Numbered from the stretch's first letter, positions 1 through 10,248 are shown. The stretch: 64,000 nt of DNA from an uncultured Prevotella sp. (GCA_900314455.1 OMVI01000103.1:17655-81654), one strand, 5' to 3'. Numbers and translations: made by a program. The notes: generated by a model not told the origin, from the letters alone.

Positions 1-50
1 TAAAGGCTACGAATAAGCGAAATCCCAACTTATTCTTCACCTAGTCTATT

Positions 51-156
51 CCTTACCAAACCTCCCCAAAGGAGAGGATGTTTAGTTACCTTATTGCTGA
101 AGCACAAACTTCTTTGGGTAATCAGACATCCTCACCTTTGGGGAGGCTTGGTGAGG
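51..156. repeat. Imperfect inverted-repeat element
   Basis: Two 40-nt arms (51-90 and 117-156) are reverse complements at 34 of 40 positions by hand alignment, around a 26-nt centre. Each arm carries the core CCTCCCCAAAGG followed by GAGGATGT. The element lies 6 nt beyond the stop of the minus-strand peptidase and could act as its terminator. The same core recurs near 17.9, 37.4 and 61.3 kb, so this is one member of a dispersed family. Confidence 0.7.
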
Positions 157-162
157 AAAGGA

Positions 163-1575
163 TTATTCGTCCTCCATGAACAGTGGGTCCTCAGGCATAA
201 CCATTGTTGGCTTCTGGTCATTGGCCTTCAGTATGTTCTCAGGGACATATTTCTTATTAACTACGAGACGGAACATGTACTCGTTGAACCAGCGGTTTGT
301 CATGATGAGGTAACCGTTTACGCCGTAGGAAGGACCCCAGGAGTTCTCTACTTTCCACTTTATAGGATTGCCGTTGTCGTCCAAATCAACAGCCGTTAGA
401 GTCATTGCGTGAGTCGAACCACTGTCGAACGTGCGGATGCGGTCGGCCTTGTCCATCGGGAAAGTTGTCCCGAAGAGTGAGCCGTAGTCGTAGTTCTCGG
501 TGTCAAGGTAGCCGCGCTTGCGGTCGAACTGTTTTCCGACGTCGTAGCTTGAGTACATTTTGGCGCTGTCCTTGAGCGATGCTATTGCCAGTTTTGCAAT
601 GTCCTCCATCGGCAGATTTATGTATTTCCAGTTGTGTCCGTCGTAAGTGTGGCGGTCATATTCTACCTCGTAGGTCTTGTAATACTCTCGGCGAGGGTCG
701 TTCATAGCCATGATGAACGTGCCGTTGAGGGGATGTCCGACAGTTGCCTGGTAGAATTCCTTCGGTGTGTAGGTCTTTGGCTTGCCTGTTTGCTTGCCGT
801 TCTTGTCCTTGAAAGCATACTGGAACGACTTGACCGGCTCACCAAGCGACAGCGTAAGCATGTGGTAGATGGTGCTAAGCATTTCGGTCTTGCGCTCGCG
901 AATCTTCGATGCTGACTTCTTTTCGGCAACCATCTTGCGCAGTTCAAGTCCATATTCACGCAGCTTCGACGAGAGGAGGCGAGCCATACGTGATGTGTTC
1001 TCGGCAGAATAGGTCTCCGGCATGATGTCCATCGGTACGAGTCCGTACTTCTCGCTCAAATCTGCAACACCGCAGAATGTACCTCCGTCATTTATAGGAT
1101 TTTTGAAGAAGAACTGTACCCGCTCGTCGTCCATAGGCTTGTTGGCGCAGTCGACGACTCCCTGTAGGAACAGGTTGGCTTTCTCAAGTTGGTCGTAGAA
1201 GAAGACGTAAGCTTGCGAGAACTCCACTTGCATGGTGTCCTTGTGTTCACGGGCGAAGTTGGCGCGAAGTACATTGAGCCCTGAGAAGAGCCAGCAGCGG
1301 CCGCTCGACTTCTGGTCGTGTATGCTTTGCTTCGGTGTTTCCACGCTGAAGTACTTGTCAACGGGGCCGGAGTTCTTGAAGTTCTTTGCCAGGTTGTCAA
1401 TGGAATTAGTAGCGATGGCATTGAAGAGGGCGCGGCTCTCTGTCGTTGGAGCTCCCGTCTTCTCAATCTTCTGTAGCATTGTCTCGCTGATGCCGCCGTC
1501 CTTTGCGGTCTGAGCGTGCGCCGTCAGAGTCAGACAACATAGCAGAAAGGCTGTGGTTTTGAGTTTGTTGTTCAT
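163..1575 (-). CDS. pepC: Exported C1B-family cysteine aminopeptidase (bleomycin hydrolase/PepC-like)
   Basis: A papain-fold cysteine peptidase of the bleomycin hydrolase/aminopeptidase C group, 470 residues, close to the family length. The catalytic Cys94 sits in SSGRCWLFSGLN with the oxyanion Gln88 just before it. His389 is in GSTHAMTLTAVD and Asn411 in VENSWGPSYG, completing the triad in order. A signal peptide (residues 1-21, ending AHA, then QTAK) precedes the mature part, so the enzyme is probably periplasmic or surface-exposed, unlike the cytosolic PepC of lactic-acid bacteria. The C-terminus carries an acidic extension past the usual end. It is probably monocistronic: ddh ends 57 nt upstream. 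Substrate range cannot be read from the sequence. Confidence 0.9.
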   Translation of the reverse strand: MNNKLKTTAFLLCCLTLTAHAQTAKDGGISETMLQKIEKTGAPTTESRALFNAIATNSIDNLAKNFKNSGPVDKYFSVETPKQSIHDQKSSGRCWLFSGLNVLRANFAREHKDTMQVEFSQAYVFFYDQLEKANLFLQGVVDCANKPMDDERVQFFFKNPINDGGTFCGVADLSEKYGLVPMDIMPETYSAENTSRMARLLSSKLREYGLELRKMVAEKKSASKIRERKTEMLSTIYHMLTLSLGEPVKSFQYAFKDKNGKQTGKPKTYTPKEFYQATVGHPLNGTFIMAMNDPRREYYKTYEVEYDRHTYDGHNWKYINLPMEDIAKLAIASLKDSAKMYSSYDVGKQFDRKRGYLDTENYDYGSLFGTTFPMDKADRIRTFDSGSTHAMTLTAVDLDDNGNPIKWKVENSWGPSYGVNGYLIMTNRWFNEYMFRLVVNKKYVPENILKANDQKPTMVMPEDPLFMEDE

Positions 1576-1632
1576 AGGAATAAATGGTTAGGGCGGCAAT
1601 GTCGTTGCCGCCCATATAAAGTGAATGATGTA

Positions 1633-2532
1633 TTATACCAGTGTAGCGACGATTTCCTCGCGTGTGCCGGGGAGCATGTCGATAACAGGAATCTCAGGCA
1701 TGGTGTAGCAGCCCGGCTGTAAGCGCAGACTTGCACGTGCCACGTCTACAAGTACCTGTGCGGTGAGAGCAGGGTTGTTGATGCTCATGTCGAATGAGAA
1801 ATTCTGATTGTGGGTCTTGCCGCTAACACCTTTACGGGTCATGTGGACGCCGTGTCCGAGGTCATTAATTTCGTCAATGCTGTTCACTGCGAACACATGG
1901 AGCTCGTCATGGGCAAAGTAGTCGTCGGCTTTAATTTCCTTTGTGACTTCCTCCAGACTTGCGCCGTCTTCCAGCTCGACGTAAACCATGCGGCGGTGGA
2001 TACCCTCACCGAGTGGAATTGTCATTGAGAGAGCATCCTTGACACCCTTCTTGGAGCGGGCAACGACGCTGTGTCCCATTGAGCGACCTGGTCCGAAGTT
2101 GGTGTATGTGAGTCCTTTCGGAGCAAGAGCCTGCAACAATACGCGGACGATAGAATCTGAGCCTGGGTCCCAGCCTGCTGAGATGACGCTCACGCGGCCA
2201 GCTTTCTTGCAGTTCTCCATTTGCTTTGTGCGATAGTCGAGAATGCTTGTGTGTATGTCGAAAGAGTCAACGGTGTTGATACCGAGGGCTACTATCTTCT
2301 CTGAATATTCCGGACAGAGACGGGTTGGGGTAGCGAGGATTGCCACGTCGACATCCTTCAGCTTTGCGATATCGTCCACAACCTCGTATGGTGTGAGCTC
2401 CAATGGCTTGTCCTTGTCGCCCTGACGACGTACGATACCTGCGATTTCGAAATCGCTTGCTGCTTCCAAAGCCTGAACGCTGTAGCGTCCGATGTTGCCG
2501 TAACCTACTACGGCTGCTCTTATTTTCTTCAT
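1633..2532 (-). CDS. ddh: meso-Diaminopimelate D-dehydrogenase
   Basis: An NADP-dependent enzyme that converts L-tetrahydrodipicolinate to meso-diaminopimelate in one step, feeding peptidoglycan and lysine. The N-terminal Rossmann motif is VVGYGNIGRYSV, followed by GWDPGSDSIVR and the substrate-domain stretch NFGPGRSMGHS, both characteristic of the family. I place the start at the Met of MKKIRAAVVGYG (299 residues). A longer frame reaches 2601, but its extra N-terminus (FYMRQRRCRPTKE...) is not family-like and runs into simple-sequence DNA. The gene lies downstream of sprA on the same strand but is separated from it by a 150-nt spacer rich in TTTTTACC-type repeats, so it is probably transcribed on its own. 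Confidence 0.92.
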   Translation of the reverse strand: MKKIRAAVVGYGNIGRYSVQALEAASDFEIAGIVRRQGDKDKPLELTPYEVVDDIAKLKDVDVAILATPTRLCPEYSEKIVALGINTVDSFDIHTSILDYRTKQMENCKKAGRVSVISAGWDPGSDSIVRVLLQALAPKGLTYTNFGPGRSMGHSVVARSKKGVKDALSMTIPLGEGIHRRMVYVELEDGASLEEVTKEIKADDYFAHDELHVFAVNSIDEINDLGHGVHMTRKGVSGKTHNQNFSFDMSINNPALTAQVLVDVARASLRLQPGCYTMPEIPVIDMLPGTREEIVATLV

Positions 2533-2608
2533 CTTTTCTTTATTTTGGTTTGTTAATGCTTCTTTTGTGGGTCGGCAACGGCGCTGCCGCATATAGAACA
2601 CAAGATGC

Positions 2609-2687
2609 CCCTTTTACCTTTTTACCCTTTTACTTTTTTACCTTTCTGCTTTTTACCTTTTTACTTTTCTGCTTTTTTACCTTTACC
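2609..2687. repeat. Degenerate tandem of a TTTTTACC-like octamer
   Basis: About nine loosely conserved copies of a pyrimidine-rich 8-mer (CTTTTACC, TTTTACCC, TTTTTACC and variants with TTCTGC) lie in tandem between the 3' end of sprA and the start of ddh. The last copy touches the sprA stop codon. On the coding strand it reads as GGTAAAAA repeats. Such tracts expand and contract easily; no function is evident. Confidence 0.6.
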
Positions 2688-5600
2688 TCGTGAGGCTCAG
2701 TTTGAAGTTGAAGCCGAAGTCGTGGGTAGTTGTCGGGTAGCTGCTCGACGACAACAGAGGCGTGTTAGTCTGTAAGTCGTAGTACAAACTCATTGTAATC
2801 ATACGGCTGAGAGTGTAATCGGCTGTGAAACTGAGCTTGAACGCAGTGTTACCACTTGAGGCGTTGCTCGTCGCCGTTGCTATATCTCGGGTGATGGCAG
2901 CCTGTTTGCGGTAGCTGAGGTCAAGCCTTAGGTTGAGGTCATGGTTCAAACCGCCACGGTTATTCCTATTATTGTTGTTATTATTATTGGTGTTCTGGTC
3001 CTGATTTCTGTTGCCGCGGCTCCTTACCCTACGGTGATTGCTCGGTCCGAAGAGGTTGAAGTTGTTAATCTTATAGCCCATTCCGAGTACCCAGTCCTTA
3101 CTCAGCGCCTCATTAATCTGCACACTTGTCATGCTCAGATTTATCACACGAGTTTGGCGATATTCGAGTTTCGCTGTCAGGTTGTTGCGGAACGTCATGT
3201 CGATACCAAGCAGAGGTGAGAACGCTTCGTTGATACTTACCTGACTGATGTTGTACATTGAACTTGGAATAGGGTTGCCGGTGGTTACATCCTGTATGAA
3301 ACCAAGTCCGTTCATGTACTCCTGCCACGTACTGTAGCTTTGGTACGAGCCTATGGCGAAGATACTCTTGTATGAGTGATTGATGTTTATGCTCTGGAAA
3401 ACGTCACGGAACCATGGCAGCTGAGACAGTCCGCTGTAGCGTATTGTCCAGTTAGGCAGAATTCGGGTGAGTGCCGGGAAAAGCTCAAGCTTGTCGCCCG
3501 GCATACTTGTATATGCATGGATGAATGCCGGTATCATAACGTCACCGCTGTATTTGTCGACCGTTCCGTTCTCGGGGTTGAATGGTACGTTGCCGTTTCC
3601 AACCAAAGAGCGCGGGTAAACGGAGCCAATGTACTGATTCTCGACACGCTGGCGGTATGCGTCAAGGGAGTTGACGAACTTGTCGAATACGTTAGAATGG
3701 TATCCGTTGGTAGCGTCTCCCATTGACTCAAATGCCGAACCGATTGATATGGTGGTCATTGAAAACTGCCCAGACTGCGTCGTCGGGTTGCCTTCGTACA
3801 TATATTGTATGCTCTTGGCTTTCGTCTCCGTGCGGCTAGCGTTAAGGTCAATCTTCAAGTTCTTTACCGGTTCGAGTGTAGCACGGAACTGAATGTCCTC
3901 CGTCTTGTTGGTAACGGCAGGCGTGGCGACGCTGTCGTTGTTGAGCAACCAGCCACGCTCGCGTGCCTTTTCGATGTAACTGTCGTCGACAAAGCCGAAT
4001 GCGAAGCCTAGTCCTGGAGCCAAAGCACCTGTGTTCCGCTTTTGTCCGAAGGCATCACCGACCATCGGCATGTATCCCGGCAGTGACATAGAGTACTGGT
4101 TGCGGTACGATATGCTGACGCTGCGGACCATCATCAGTACGCGTGCTATGCATTGAGCGGTGCGGTACCACTTCTGATTCTCGAGCGGTTCCTTAGGCGT
4201 AACGGTGAGCTTCATGCGTATGGCACTGTCTGTTTTGTTGAATATCTTCAACCTGTTGTCACCTTCCTTGCGCCACTTTATCTTGATACTGTGTCCGGCA
4301 TCGTCCTTTGCCGAAACCCTGATGCGGCGTGTCTTCTTGTTGTGAGTGACTATAATCGACGTGTCGGCAGCAATAGTTATCTCCTTTTCGAAGCTGTTCT
4401 TGTTCTTCGGCAGCTGATTCTTCTGGTTCTTGTCCTTATTATTCTTATCGTTGGTGTTGCCGTTTGGAGTGCGTTTAGTGTTCAGCTTGTTATTCTGATT
4501 ACGCCTGTAAGCCTGCGAGGTTGTCGACTTATTGAACCTGTCGTTAGTCTTCTTCAAGAACGGAATATGGTTATACAGCCTTTCGAGGTTGAAGTTTCCG
4601 TTGATGTTAAGGTTGCGGTTCGTCGTGATAGTGTTACCAAGGGAAGTTCCATCCTCAAGGTCTGTACCACGAACCCACGTATATGCTGACGTATAATTTG
4701 CATCGGCGTTAACCCAATCGAATACCGGCACGAGGTTGAGCGGCAACTTATATGATGCCGAGAAGTTCTGCTGGTAGTCGAGCGGAGTACCGAAGTGGCG
4801 TATACTCTGCTTCACTGAGTCCTTCCATGCCGTGTATCGGTCTGGATAGAGGTCCTTGTTGATAACCGTGTAAGGCTCTTCAATCTCGGCGTGGGTCGCG
4901 CTTTGGAAGTTTATGTGTAAGTTCTTCGTCAAGTCCCAGCGTACAGAGAAGTCGCGGTTCCAAAGGAACTGTTCGTTGAACGTTATCGGCAGCTGGTTGT
5001 TCTCTGTCGATTCCATGTCGCGTTCTTGCAGTTCATAGTAGTTGCGGGTCATCTCTGTGTTGAAAGCGATGTTCTGCGGCAGCCAGTTGAGCCCGAACCG
5101 CTTGAAGATATCAAACCACTTAGAACGGCTCTTGATAAGTTTCCTGAACGGTTCCCATGCCTTATAGACCGGAGTCCAGCTGTAATTCATCGCTCCGCGC
5201 CAGTTATCTTCGTTCTCATAGACCGTCGTTTCACCTGAAGTATGCGTATGCGAGTGACTGTAAGAGAACGAGAAGTTAGCCGGGTCGTAAGGCATCGGGT
5301 GACGCTTAGTCTGTATTCCGACTCGTACATTCGACAGAGAGAAGTTTGTCGATGTACGTTTCGTTACGGCAATGTTCTCAATACTATCGCGCTCCTGCTT
5401 GCTTGCGGCAGCGTCGAGAGCGTCGTCGAGTTCCATATCCGTGTCCAGCGGATTGTACTTCGGGCGGCTTTCCTCTTTCTGAACACTGTAGTAGAGTGGG
5501 GCAGAGACCTTTGCCTTGTCCGGGAAAAACTTACCGAGCTCAAGGCTTGTGGTAACGCTGTAACTGCCAACGTTGTCGGTAGAGCGCTCGTTAACGCCTT

Positions 5601-8600
5601 CCTCAAGACCGCCGAAGCCGTCAGAGGTGTATCGTCCTTGTACGTTTACAGTACCGAAGTCAGACAGTTGGACATTCAGGTTACCCTGTGCAGCCCATCC
5701 ACCTTTATTATTATAGTCGAGAAGACGCAGCTCGTTGACCCACACCTCACCGCTCTTCATATCGCTGGAGAGGTTTCGCACACCGATTATCATTGTCTTA
5801 ACCTCGCCGAGAGTTGGGTTACCCATGATACTGATGCGGTCGTTCGGATGGTTTTCGTCGTAGATGCTGAACTCCTGATTATAGCTTCCCGTGCCCCTTG
5901 CCATAAGCTCGTTGCGCTGTTTCTTTACCGAAGTGAATATGTCGAGAGGAACATTCAGCATGTTGTCTTCGGGCCATACCGCCTGACTACCTGCCAGACT
6001 GTAACGGTCGTAGTGTCCCGGCTCGGTCAGTTTCAGCGGTATCTCGTACTCGTAATAGTTGTTCTTGTAGTCGGAACCGAGTCGGATGAATACAGCAAGC
6101 TGATTGTCCTGCAAGTTTGTAGTGTTCTGTTCGAAGGCATTGGCGTGAACGAACATCTGAATGCGCTTGTACTGACGCAAGTCGACGGTCGTATTCTTGT
6201 AGACGCACTTCGACTCTCCGGTTCCCATGTTGGTTACCGTCATTTGCAGAGCCTGTTCGTTACTCTCAACCAACTGAGGCTGTGTCGGATCCTGTTCACG
6301 GCGTATTCCCGGTGGCAGAACGTAGTTGACAGGCGTCTTGTCGTTGTTTTCCTCAATGTTGACGGCACTGACTACCATCTGACCGGAGTTCGAAGCCGAG
6401 TTCGTAAGGTTCTGTTCATACGTGCGCCATTCACCGCGAACGAGGTCGAGGTTACCGAAACGCAGTATGACAGGCTTCTCGAAGCCGGTAAGGAACATAC
6501 GCATGAAGCGAATGCTGGAGAAGTCTGAGATGGCGCCGACCTTCTTCTCGAATTCATCAAGAGGAATACGGAACTCGTACCAGTCCACCGATTCAGTGTT
6601 ACCGTTACGCAGTCGTGGCGCCGTCGTTCGCTTGTCGACTATGAAGTTCTGTCCGACAACGAGGTCTTCGGGACGTATTGAGACGTGATACTGATAGTAA
6701 CGCTCGTACTCATTCAGAGTGTAGTCCTGGTTGATGTCCTCCACATCCGGCGTCGTCTTGTACGAAGTGTCGAGGTTTCCGGTACCGCCTGAGTCAGGCG
6801 AGTTGCCCTGTGGCATATTGATGCGCTTGTATCGCTCCAGAATATTTGCACGGCGCTCATCCAAATCAGCACCGCGGAAGTAGTGATAGTCGTCGTTTGC
6901 CGGGTCAGCGAGAATGGAATCGAGTGCAGCCTGGTTCGTTACGATAGTCGGAATCTGCTGAACGTAATTCGAATAGAATTCTCTCTCCTCATTGTCGTTA
7001 AGTCCGTTGAAGCCGACATCTTGCAGTTCACGGCTGCCCGATGTCGTTGCGAAAGCGTATGTCACAACGCTTTGGGTCGGAATGCGGCCCCACTGTGTCG
7101 TCGTCCAGCTTTGCGAGCCGTCGACAGGCATACCGCTCTCATAGAATTTCTTACCATCGTGGAGCACATCCTCGCTTACCTCACCCAAGTCGATGTAGAA
7201 ATCGCCACCGTGCTCATCAGCAGTTCCGTCCTGACGGGTGTAGATGAACGGGTCGAGCATCCAGAATTCGATGTACTCAATGTTAGCCTGCTCAAAGTCG
7301 TTGGTATCGAGCTTACGCATCATACCTCCCCAAGAGCGTTTCGGGTTGTTAAGATGACCGTTGGCGTCGAGGTCAGTTGTGAAGTTATACGGACCACGTT
7401 CGTTCGGGTAGAACGCAAGGTTGAGAATCGGAAGCGTACTCGTTACGCCACTGTAGTTGCTCTGATCGCGGTTAGGATACAGCTCGTTGACATACACCTC
7501 GCGCATGTAGTGGTTGCTGAGCATGTTGAGGTCGCTTTTGATATAGCCCGGAGTGAGCGAACTGCTACGGCGTGTGAACAGCGGGTCGATGTTATACCAT
7601 GCAAGCAGCGAGCGGTTGTAGCCACTCGTAAGTCCCGTCTTATCGCGCTGCTCAGGGAAGTCTGACGGTACGGAAGATATAATCCAGCTCGTCGGAGAAC
7701 TGACATCGATGGCGTTCTTCGTGTTTTCAAAGTCGTCAAGGTAGCTTGCGTTGTCCTGCGTACCGTGTGTCTTTCCTGCTATGAGTTGGGCAAACTCAGC
7801 GTTGAAGGTAATGTTCGACGGTTGTGTAACGTGCAGGAACGGAATCTTGTCGAGTATATTCGTAAGCCATTGACTCTCTTTCTTCCAGTTGAGGTTAAGT
7901 CCCCATATCGTGTTGTTCAGCGGCTCGGAACCCATACTTACCTTTGTCGTCAGCGACTGCTCGCTAAGATGCTGGAAAGTACCGCCCAACTGGAAGTCCT
8001 TCGAGAAGTCGTACTCCCAGTTAAGTCCAATCATCGTCTTGCGCTGCTGAGCGTAGTCGGTGTTACTTTCAAGCGAAACATTCACCGATGTTCCCGCATC
8101 GATAATGCTCTGGTTGAGGATTGTAACCTCACCGGCACTGTAGTCGACGCTATAGTCGGAACCCTCGGTAAGCGTTACGCCACCTGCTGTCACGACAACA
8201 GAACCCTGCGGAACGTTGTAGGCTCCCAAGGAGATAACGTTAGCCGTAGTTCCACGGAACTGACCAACAAGCATGTACTTATCCTTCTCTGCAATCTGCT
8301 TCGCAACAGTCTTAGTAGAGTCGTACAATTCGGTGAACGCGTACTTCTCAGCTGTTGCTGCCGGCACTCCGTTCTGTACCAGCATGCGGTACAAGCCCTC
8401 GCCGAACGGCTCCGCCATAGGGAAGAAAACACGACCGTTGCTGACAGTGTAGCCTTCAACGTAGTCGAAGTATCCGTTCGAATTAGTGCGATTATTATTG
8501 TCGAGTCGGTCGGCTCCGATGAGCTTGATGATAGGCTGGCTCTTCACCTGAGCTTCCGGAATGTATGACAAATAGACACCGTCACTGTCGCTCTGGAACT

Positions 8601-10200
8601 TGACATCAAGGCGGAACTTGTCCTTCTCAACTGTTGATGCAAGGTAATAGACGTTCTTCATCATCAAGTCCCAGTTGCTTTGCTGCGGGTTGTTGCTTGT
8701 GTTTTTCAAGGACTTGACGAACAGAACATCATTGGCATTGGTACGGTCGGTCGAGAACTCACCCACCTGGAATGTTTGACCACCGTACGTATATTCGTAT
8801 GCAATACCGAGGACCTGGTCGGTTTGCAGCGTTGTTCTCAAGCTGATGTAACCCAAAGCCTGGTTGACAGTGTACTCGGAGCTGTTCAGCAGTCGCGCGC
8901 TTTGCAGCTTTTCAAAGTCAGTACCGCCCACCAAGCCTTTTCCTTCAAGCTCCGTGCTGACCTGGTCGATATCTCGCGTACCGGTAGATGCCGTCGCATA
9001 GACACTGTTGGCATTGTTGCCAGGCTGCACCGACGCACCGCCCTCACCGAGGTCGGCAAGGGCTACAATGTTACGGGTGTTTGTTGTCGTTCCCGTCTTG
9101 TTCGTTACCCACACCTCAACACGGTTGATGGTGACACCCGTGGTAAGGTTCGGCAGCGTGCGCATGCTCTGGTCGTAATGGCTGCGGAAGTATTGTGCCA
9201 TGAAGAAGTTGCGGTTCTCCTCATAGTTGGCTACGTCAATCTCGAACGGAGTGAGCTGTACGCCACCCTTGGAGCTTACGCTTTTCGATGCGCTCTTCTT
9301 CTGTGAGAAAACAGTTTGCAACTTCAACTTACCGAACTGGAAATCAGTACGGAGTCCGAAGAGGCTCGATGCGCCACGGACGAGCGAGTTGTTCGACGGG
9401 AAAGTTACGTTACCGCCTTCGACGAGTTTGATTATTTCGTCCTCCTTGCCCTCATATTTCAGTTTAAGGTTCTGCTGGTCGAAGTCGAAAGTTGCATCCG
9501 TGTTGTAGTTGAGGTTCATGTTCACCTTGTCACCGACCTTACCATTGACGTTGAGATTTATCTTCTCGTCGAAGTCCATGGTAGTTGTCTTACGGTTGCG
9601 GATAGGCAGCGACGGGTTGTCGATGTTCTTCAGCGTAGCGCCGAACTTCAGTTCTGCTGTTCCCTGGGTACGGATGCGTACACCACCGGGACCGAATATC
9701 TTCTCGGCAGGTCCGAGGGAGAAGTGCATATTGGTAAAGTCGAACTTCTCCTTCCCCTGCGTTTGCAGTATCTCCTGGTTCTTAGAGCGATAGTAATCAG
9801 CAAAGGAACGCTTCTCGCTCCATTTGCGGTATTCCTCCGGAGTCATCATTATCGGTGCCGTGACGTAAGTGCCGCCAATCTTGTTGCCGATAATGTACAT
9901 GTCGAGTGAGTCGTTATACTCCACCGTTTGCAGCATGTTCTCAGGACGCTGTAGGTCGTATGAGCCCTGCTCCAAGTCACCGATGGTCAGCGGCTGCGTG
10001 CGTTGTACCGGCCACCGCGGGTGCAACAGCGAGTCCGGAATTTCCTCCTCGTCGATTATTACGTCAGGAAGGACAGTCTTGGCAGTGTCGCTTTTCGTCG
10101 CGGCATTACGGTTCTGCGCCATTGACGGCACGGCGAATGCCACCAACAGGGAAAGTATAGCGAATATGTATTTTGTTAATTTCAATATATAAGTCTTCAT
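2683..10200 (-). CDS. sprA: Type IX secretion outer-membrane translocon SprA
   Basis: About 2505 residues, the size expected for SprA (Sov in Porphyromonas), the very large outer-membrane beta-barrel through which type IX secretion substrates leave the cell. The start is taken at MKTYILKLTKYIF, giving a clear signal peptide ending SMAQ; a frame 6 codons longer exists. Family features are the N-terminal block FGPGGVRIRTQGTAELKFGA with LKNIDNPSLP and TMDFDEKINLNVNGKVGDK, long beta-rich segments, a low-complexity Asn/Lys/Gln-rich stretch in the second half (NKLNTKRTPNGNTNDKNNKD) and another NNNNNNRNNRGG run near the C-terminus. It follows ruvA by 48 nt on the same strand, an arrangement I recall as common in Bacteroidota. 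It implies that the organism has type IX secretion and that proteins with C-terminal sorting domains should be encoded elsewhere. Confidence 0.95.
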   Translation of the reverse strand: MKTYILKLTKYIFAILSLLVAFAVPSMAQNRNAATKSDTAKTVLPDVIIDEEEIPDSLLHPRWPVQRTQPLTIGDLEQGSYDLQRPENMLQTVEYNDSLDMYIIGNKIGGTYVTAPIMMTPEEYRKWSEKRSFADYYRSKNQEILQTQGKEKFDFTNMHFSLGPAEKIFGPGGVRIRTQGTAELKFGATLKNIDNPSLPIRNRKTTTMDFDEKINLNVNGKVGDKVNMNLNYNTDATFDFDQQNLKLKYEGKEDEIIKLVEGGNVTFPSNNSLVRGASSLFGLRTDFQFGKLKLQTVFSQKKSASKSVSSKGGVQLTPFEIDVANYEENRNFFMAQYFRSHYDQSMRTLPNLTTGVTINRVEVWVTNKTGTTTNTRNIVALADLGEGGASVQPGNNANSVYATASTGTRDIDQVSTELEGKGLVGGTDFEKLQSARLLNSSEYTVNQALGYISLRTTLQTDQVLGIAYEYTYGGQTFQVGEFSTDRTNANDVLFVKSLKNTSNNPQQSNWDLMMKNVYYLASTVEKDKFRLDVKFQSDSDGVYLSYIPEAQVKSQPIIKLIGADRLDNNNRTNSNGYFDYVEGYTVSNGRVFFPMAEPFGEGLYRMLVQNGVPAATAEKYAFTELYDSTKTVAKQIAEKDKYMLVGQFRGTTANVISLGAYNVPQGSVVVTAGGVTLTEGSDYSVDYSAGEVTILNQSIIDAGTSVNVSLESNTDYAQQRKTMIGLNWEYDFSKDFQLGGTFQHLSEQSLTTKVSMGSEPLNNTIWGLNLNWKKESQWLTNILDKIPFLHVTQPSNITFNAEFAQLIAGKTHGTQDNASYLDDFENTKNAIDVSSPTSWIISSVPSDFPEQRDKTGLTSGYNRSLLAWYNIDPLFTRRSSSLTPGYIKSDLNMLSNHYMREVYVNELYPNRDQSNYSGVTSTLPILNLAFYPNERGPYNFTTDLDANGHLNNPKRSWGGMMRKLDTNDFEQANIEYIEFWMLDPFIYTRQDGTADEHGGDFYIDLGEVSEDVLHDGKKFYESGMPVDGSQSWTTTQWGRIPTQSVVTYAFATTSGSRELQDVGFNGLNDNEEREFYSNYVQQIPTIVTNQAALDSILADPANDDYHYFRGADLDERRANILERYKRINMPQGNSPDSGGTGNLDTSYKTTPDVEDINQDYTLNEYERYYQYHVSIRPEDLVVGQNFIVDKRTTAPRLRNGNTESVDWYEFRIPLDEFEKKVGAISDFSSIRFMRMFLTGFEKPVILRFGNLDLVRGEWRTYEQNLTNSASNSGQMVVSAVNIEENNDKTPVNYVLPPGIRREQDPTQPQLVESNEQALQMTVTNMGTGESKCVYKNTTVDLRQYKRIQMFVHANAFEQNTTNLQDNQLAVFIRLGSDYKNNYYEYEIPLKLTEPGHYDRYSLAGSQAVWPEDNMLNVPLDIFTSVKKQRNELMARGTGSYNQEFSIYDENHPNDRISIMGNPTLGEVKTMIIGVRNLSSDMKSGEVWVNELRLLDYNNKGGWAAQGNLNVQLSDFGTVNVQGRYTSDGFGGLEEGVNERSTDNVGSYSVTTSLELGKFFPDKAKVSAPLYYSVQKEESRPKYNPLDTDMELDDALDAAASKQERDSIENIAVTKRTSTNFSLSNVRVGIQTKRHPMPYDPANFSFSYSHSHTHTSGETTVYENEDNWRGAMNYSWTPVYKAWEPFRKLIKSRSKWFDIFKRFGLNWLPQNIAFNTEMTRNYYELQERDMESTENNQLPITFNEQFLWNRDFSVRWDLTKNLHINFQSATHAEIEEPYTVINKDLYPDRYTAWKDSVKQSIRHFGTPLDYQQNFSASYKLPLNLVPVFDWVNADANYTSAYTWVRGTDLEDGTSLGNTITTNRNLNINGNFNLERLYNHIPFLKKTNDRFNKSTTSQAYRRNQNNKLNTKRTPNGNTNDKNNKDKNQKNQLPKNKNSFEKEITIAADTSIIVTHNKKTRRIRVSAKDDAGHSIKIKWRKEGDNRLKIFNKTDSAIRMKLTVTPKEPLENQKWYRTAQCIARVLMMVRSVSISYRNQYSMSLPGYMPMVGDAFGQKRNTGALAPGLGFAFGFVDDSYIEKARERGWLLNNDSVATPAVTNKTEDIQFRATLEPVKNLKIDLNASRTETKAKSIQYMYEGNPTTQSGQFSMTTISIGSAFESMGDATNGYHSNVFDKFVNSLDAYRQRVENQYIGSVYPRSLVGNGNVPFNPENGTVDKYSGDVMIPAFIHAYTSMPGDKLELFPALTRILPNWTIRYSGLSQLPWFRDVFQSININHSYKSIFAIGSYQSYSTWQEYMNGLGFIQDVTTGNPIPSSMYNISQVSINEAFSPLLGIDMTFRNNLTAKLEYRQTRVINLSMTSVQINEALSKDWVLGMGYKINNFNLFGPSNHRRVRSRGNRNQDQNTNNNNNNNRNNRGGLNHDLNLRLDLSYRKQAAITRDIATATSNASSGNTAFKLSFTADYTLSRMITMSLYYDLQTNTPLLSSSSYPTTTHDFGFNFKLSLTR

Positions 10201-10248
10201 CAAGCCTTCGGACAGCATTGATGTTTCATTACTTAACTATTCCGTTTA

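Noticed and set aside
5242-6528. 428-codon open frame on the plus strand inside sprA
   Set aside because: It is antisense to a strong SprA match, shows no coherent domain or signal, and arises from codon composition of the long gene.
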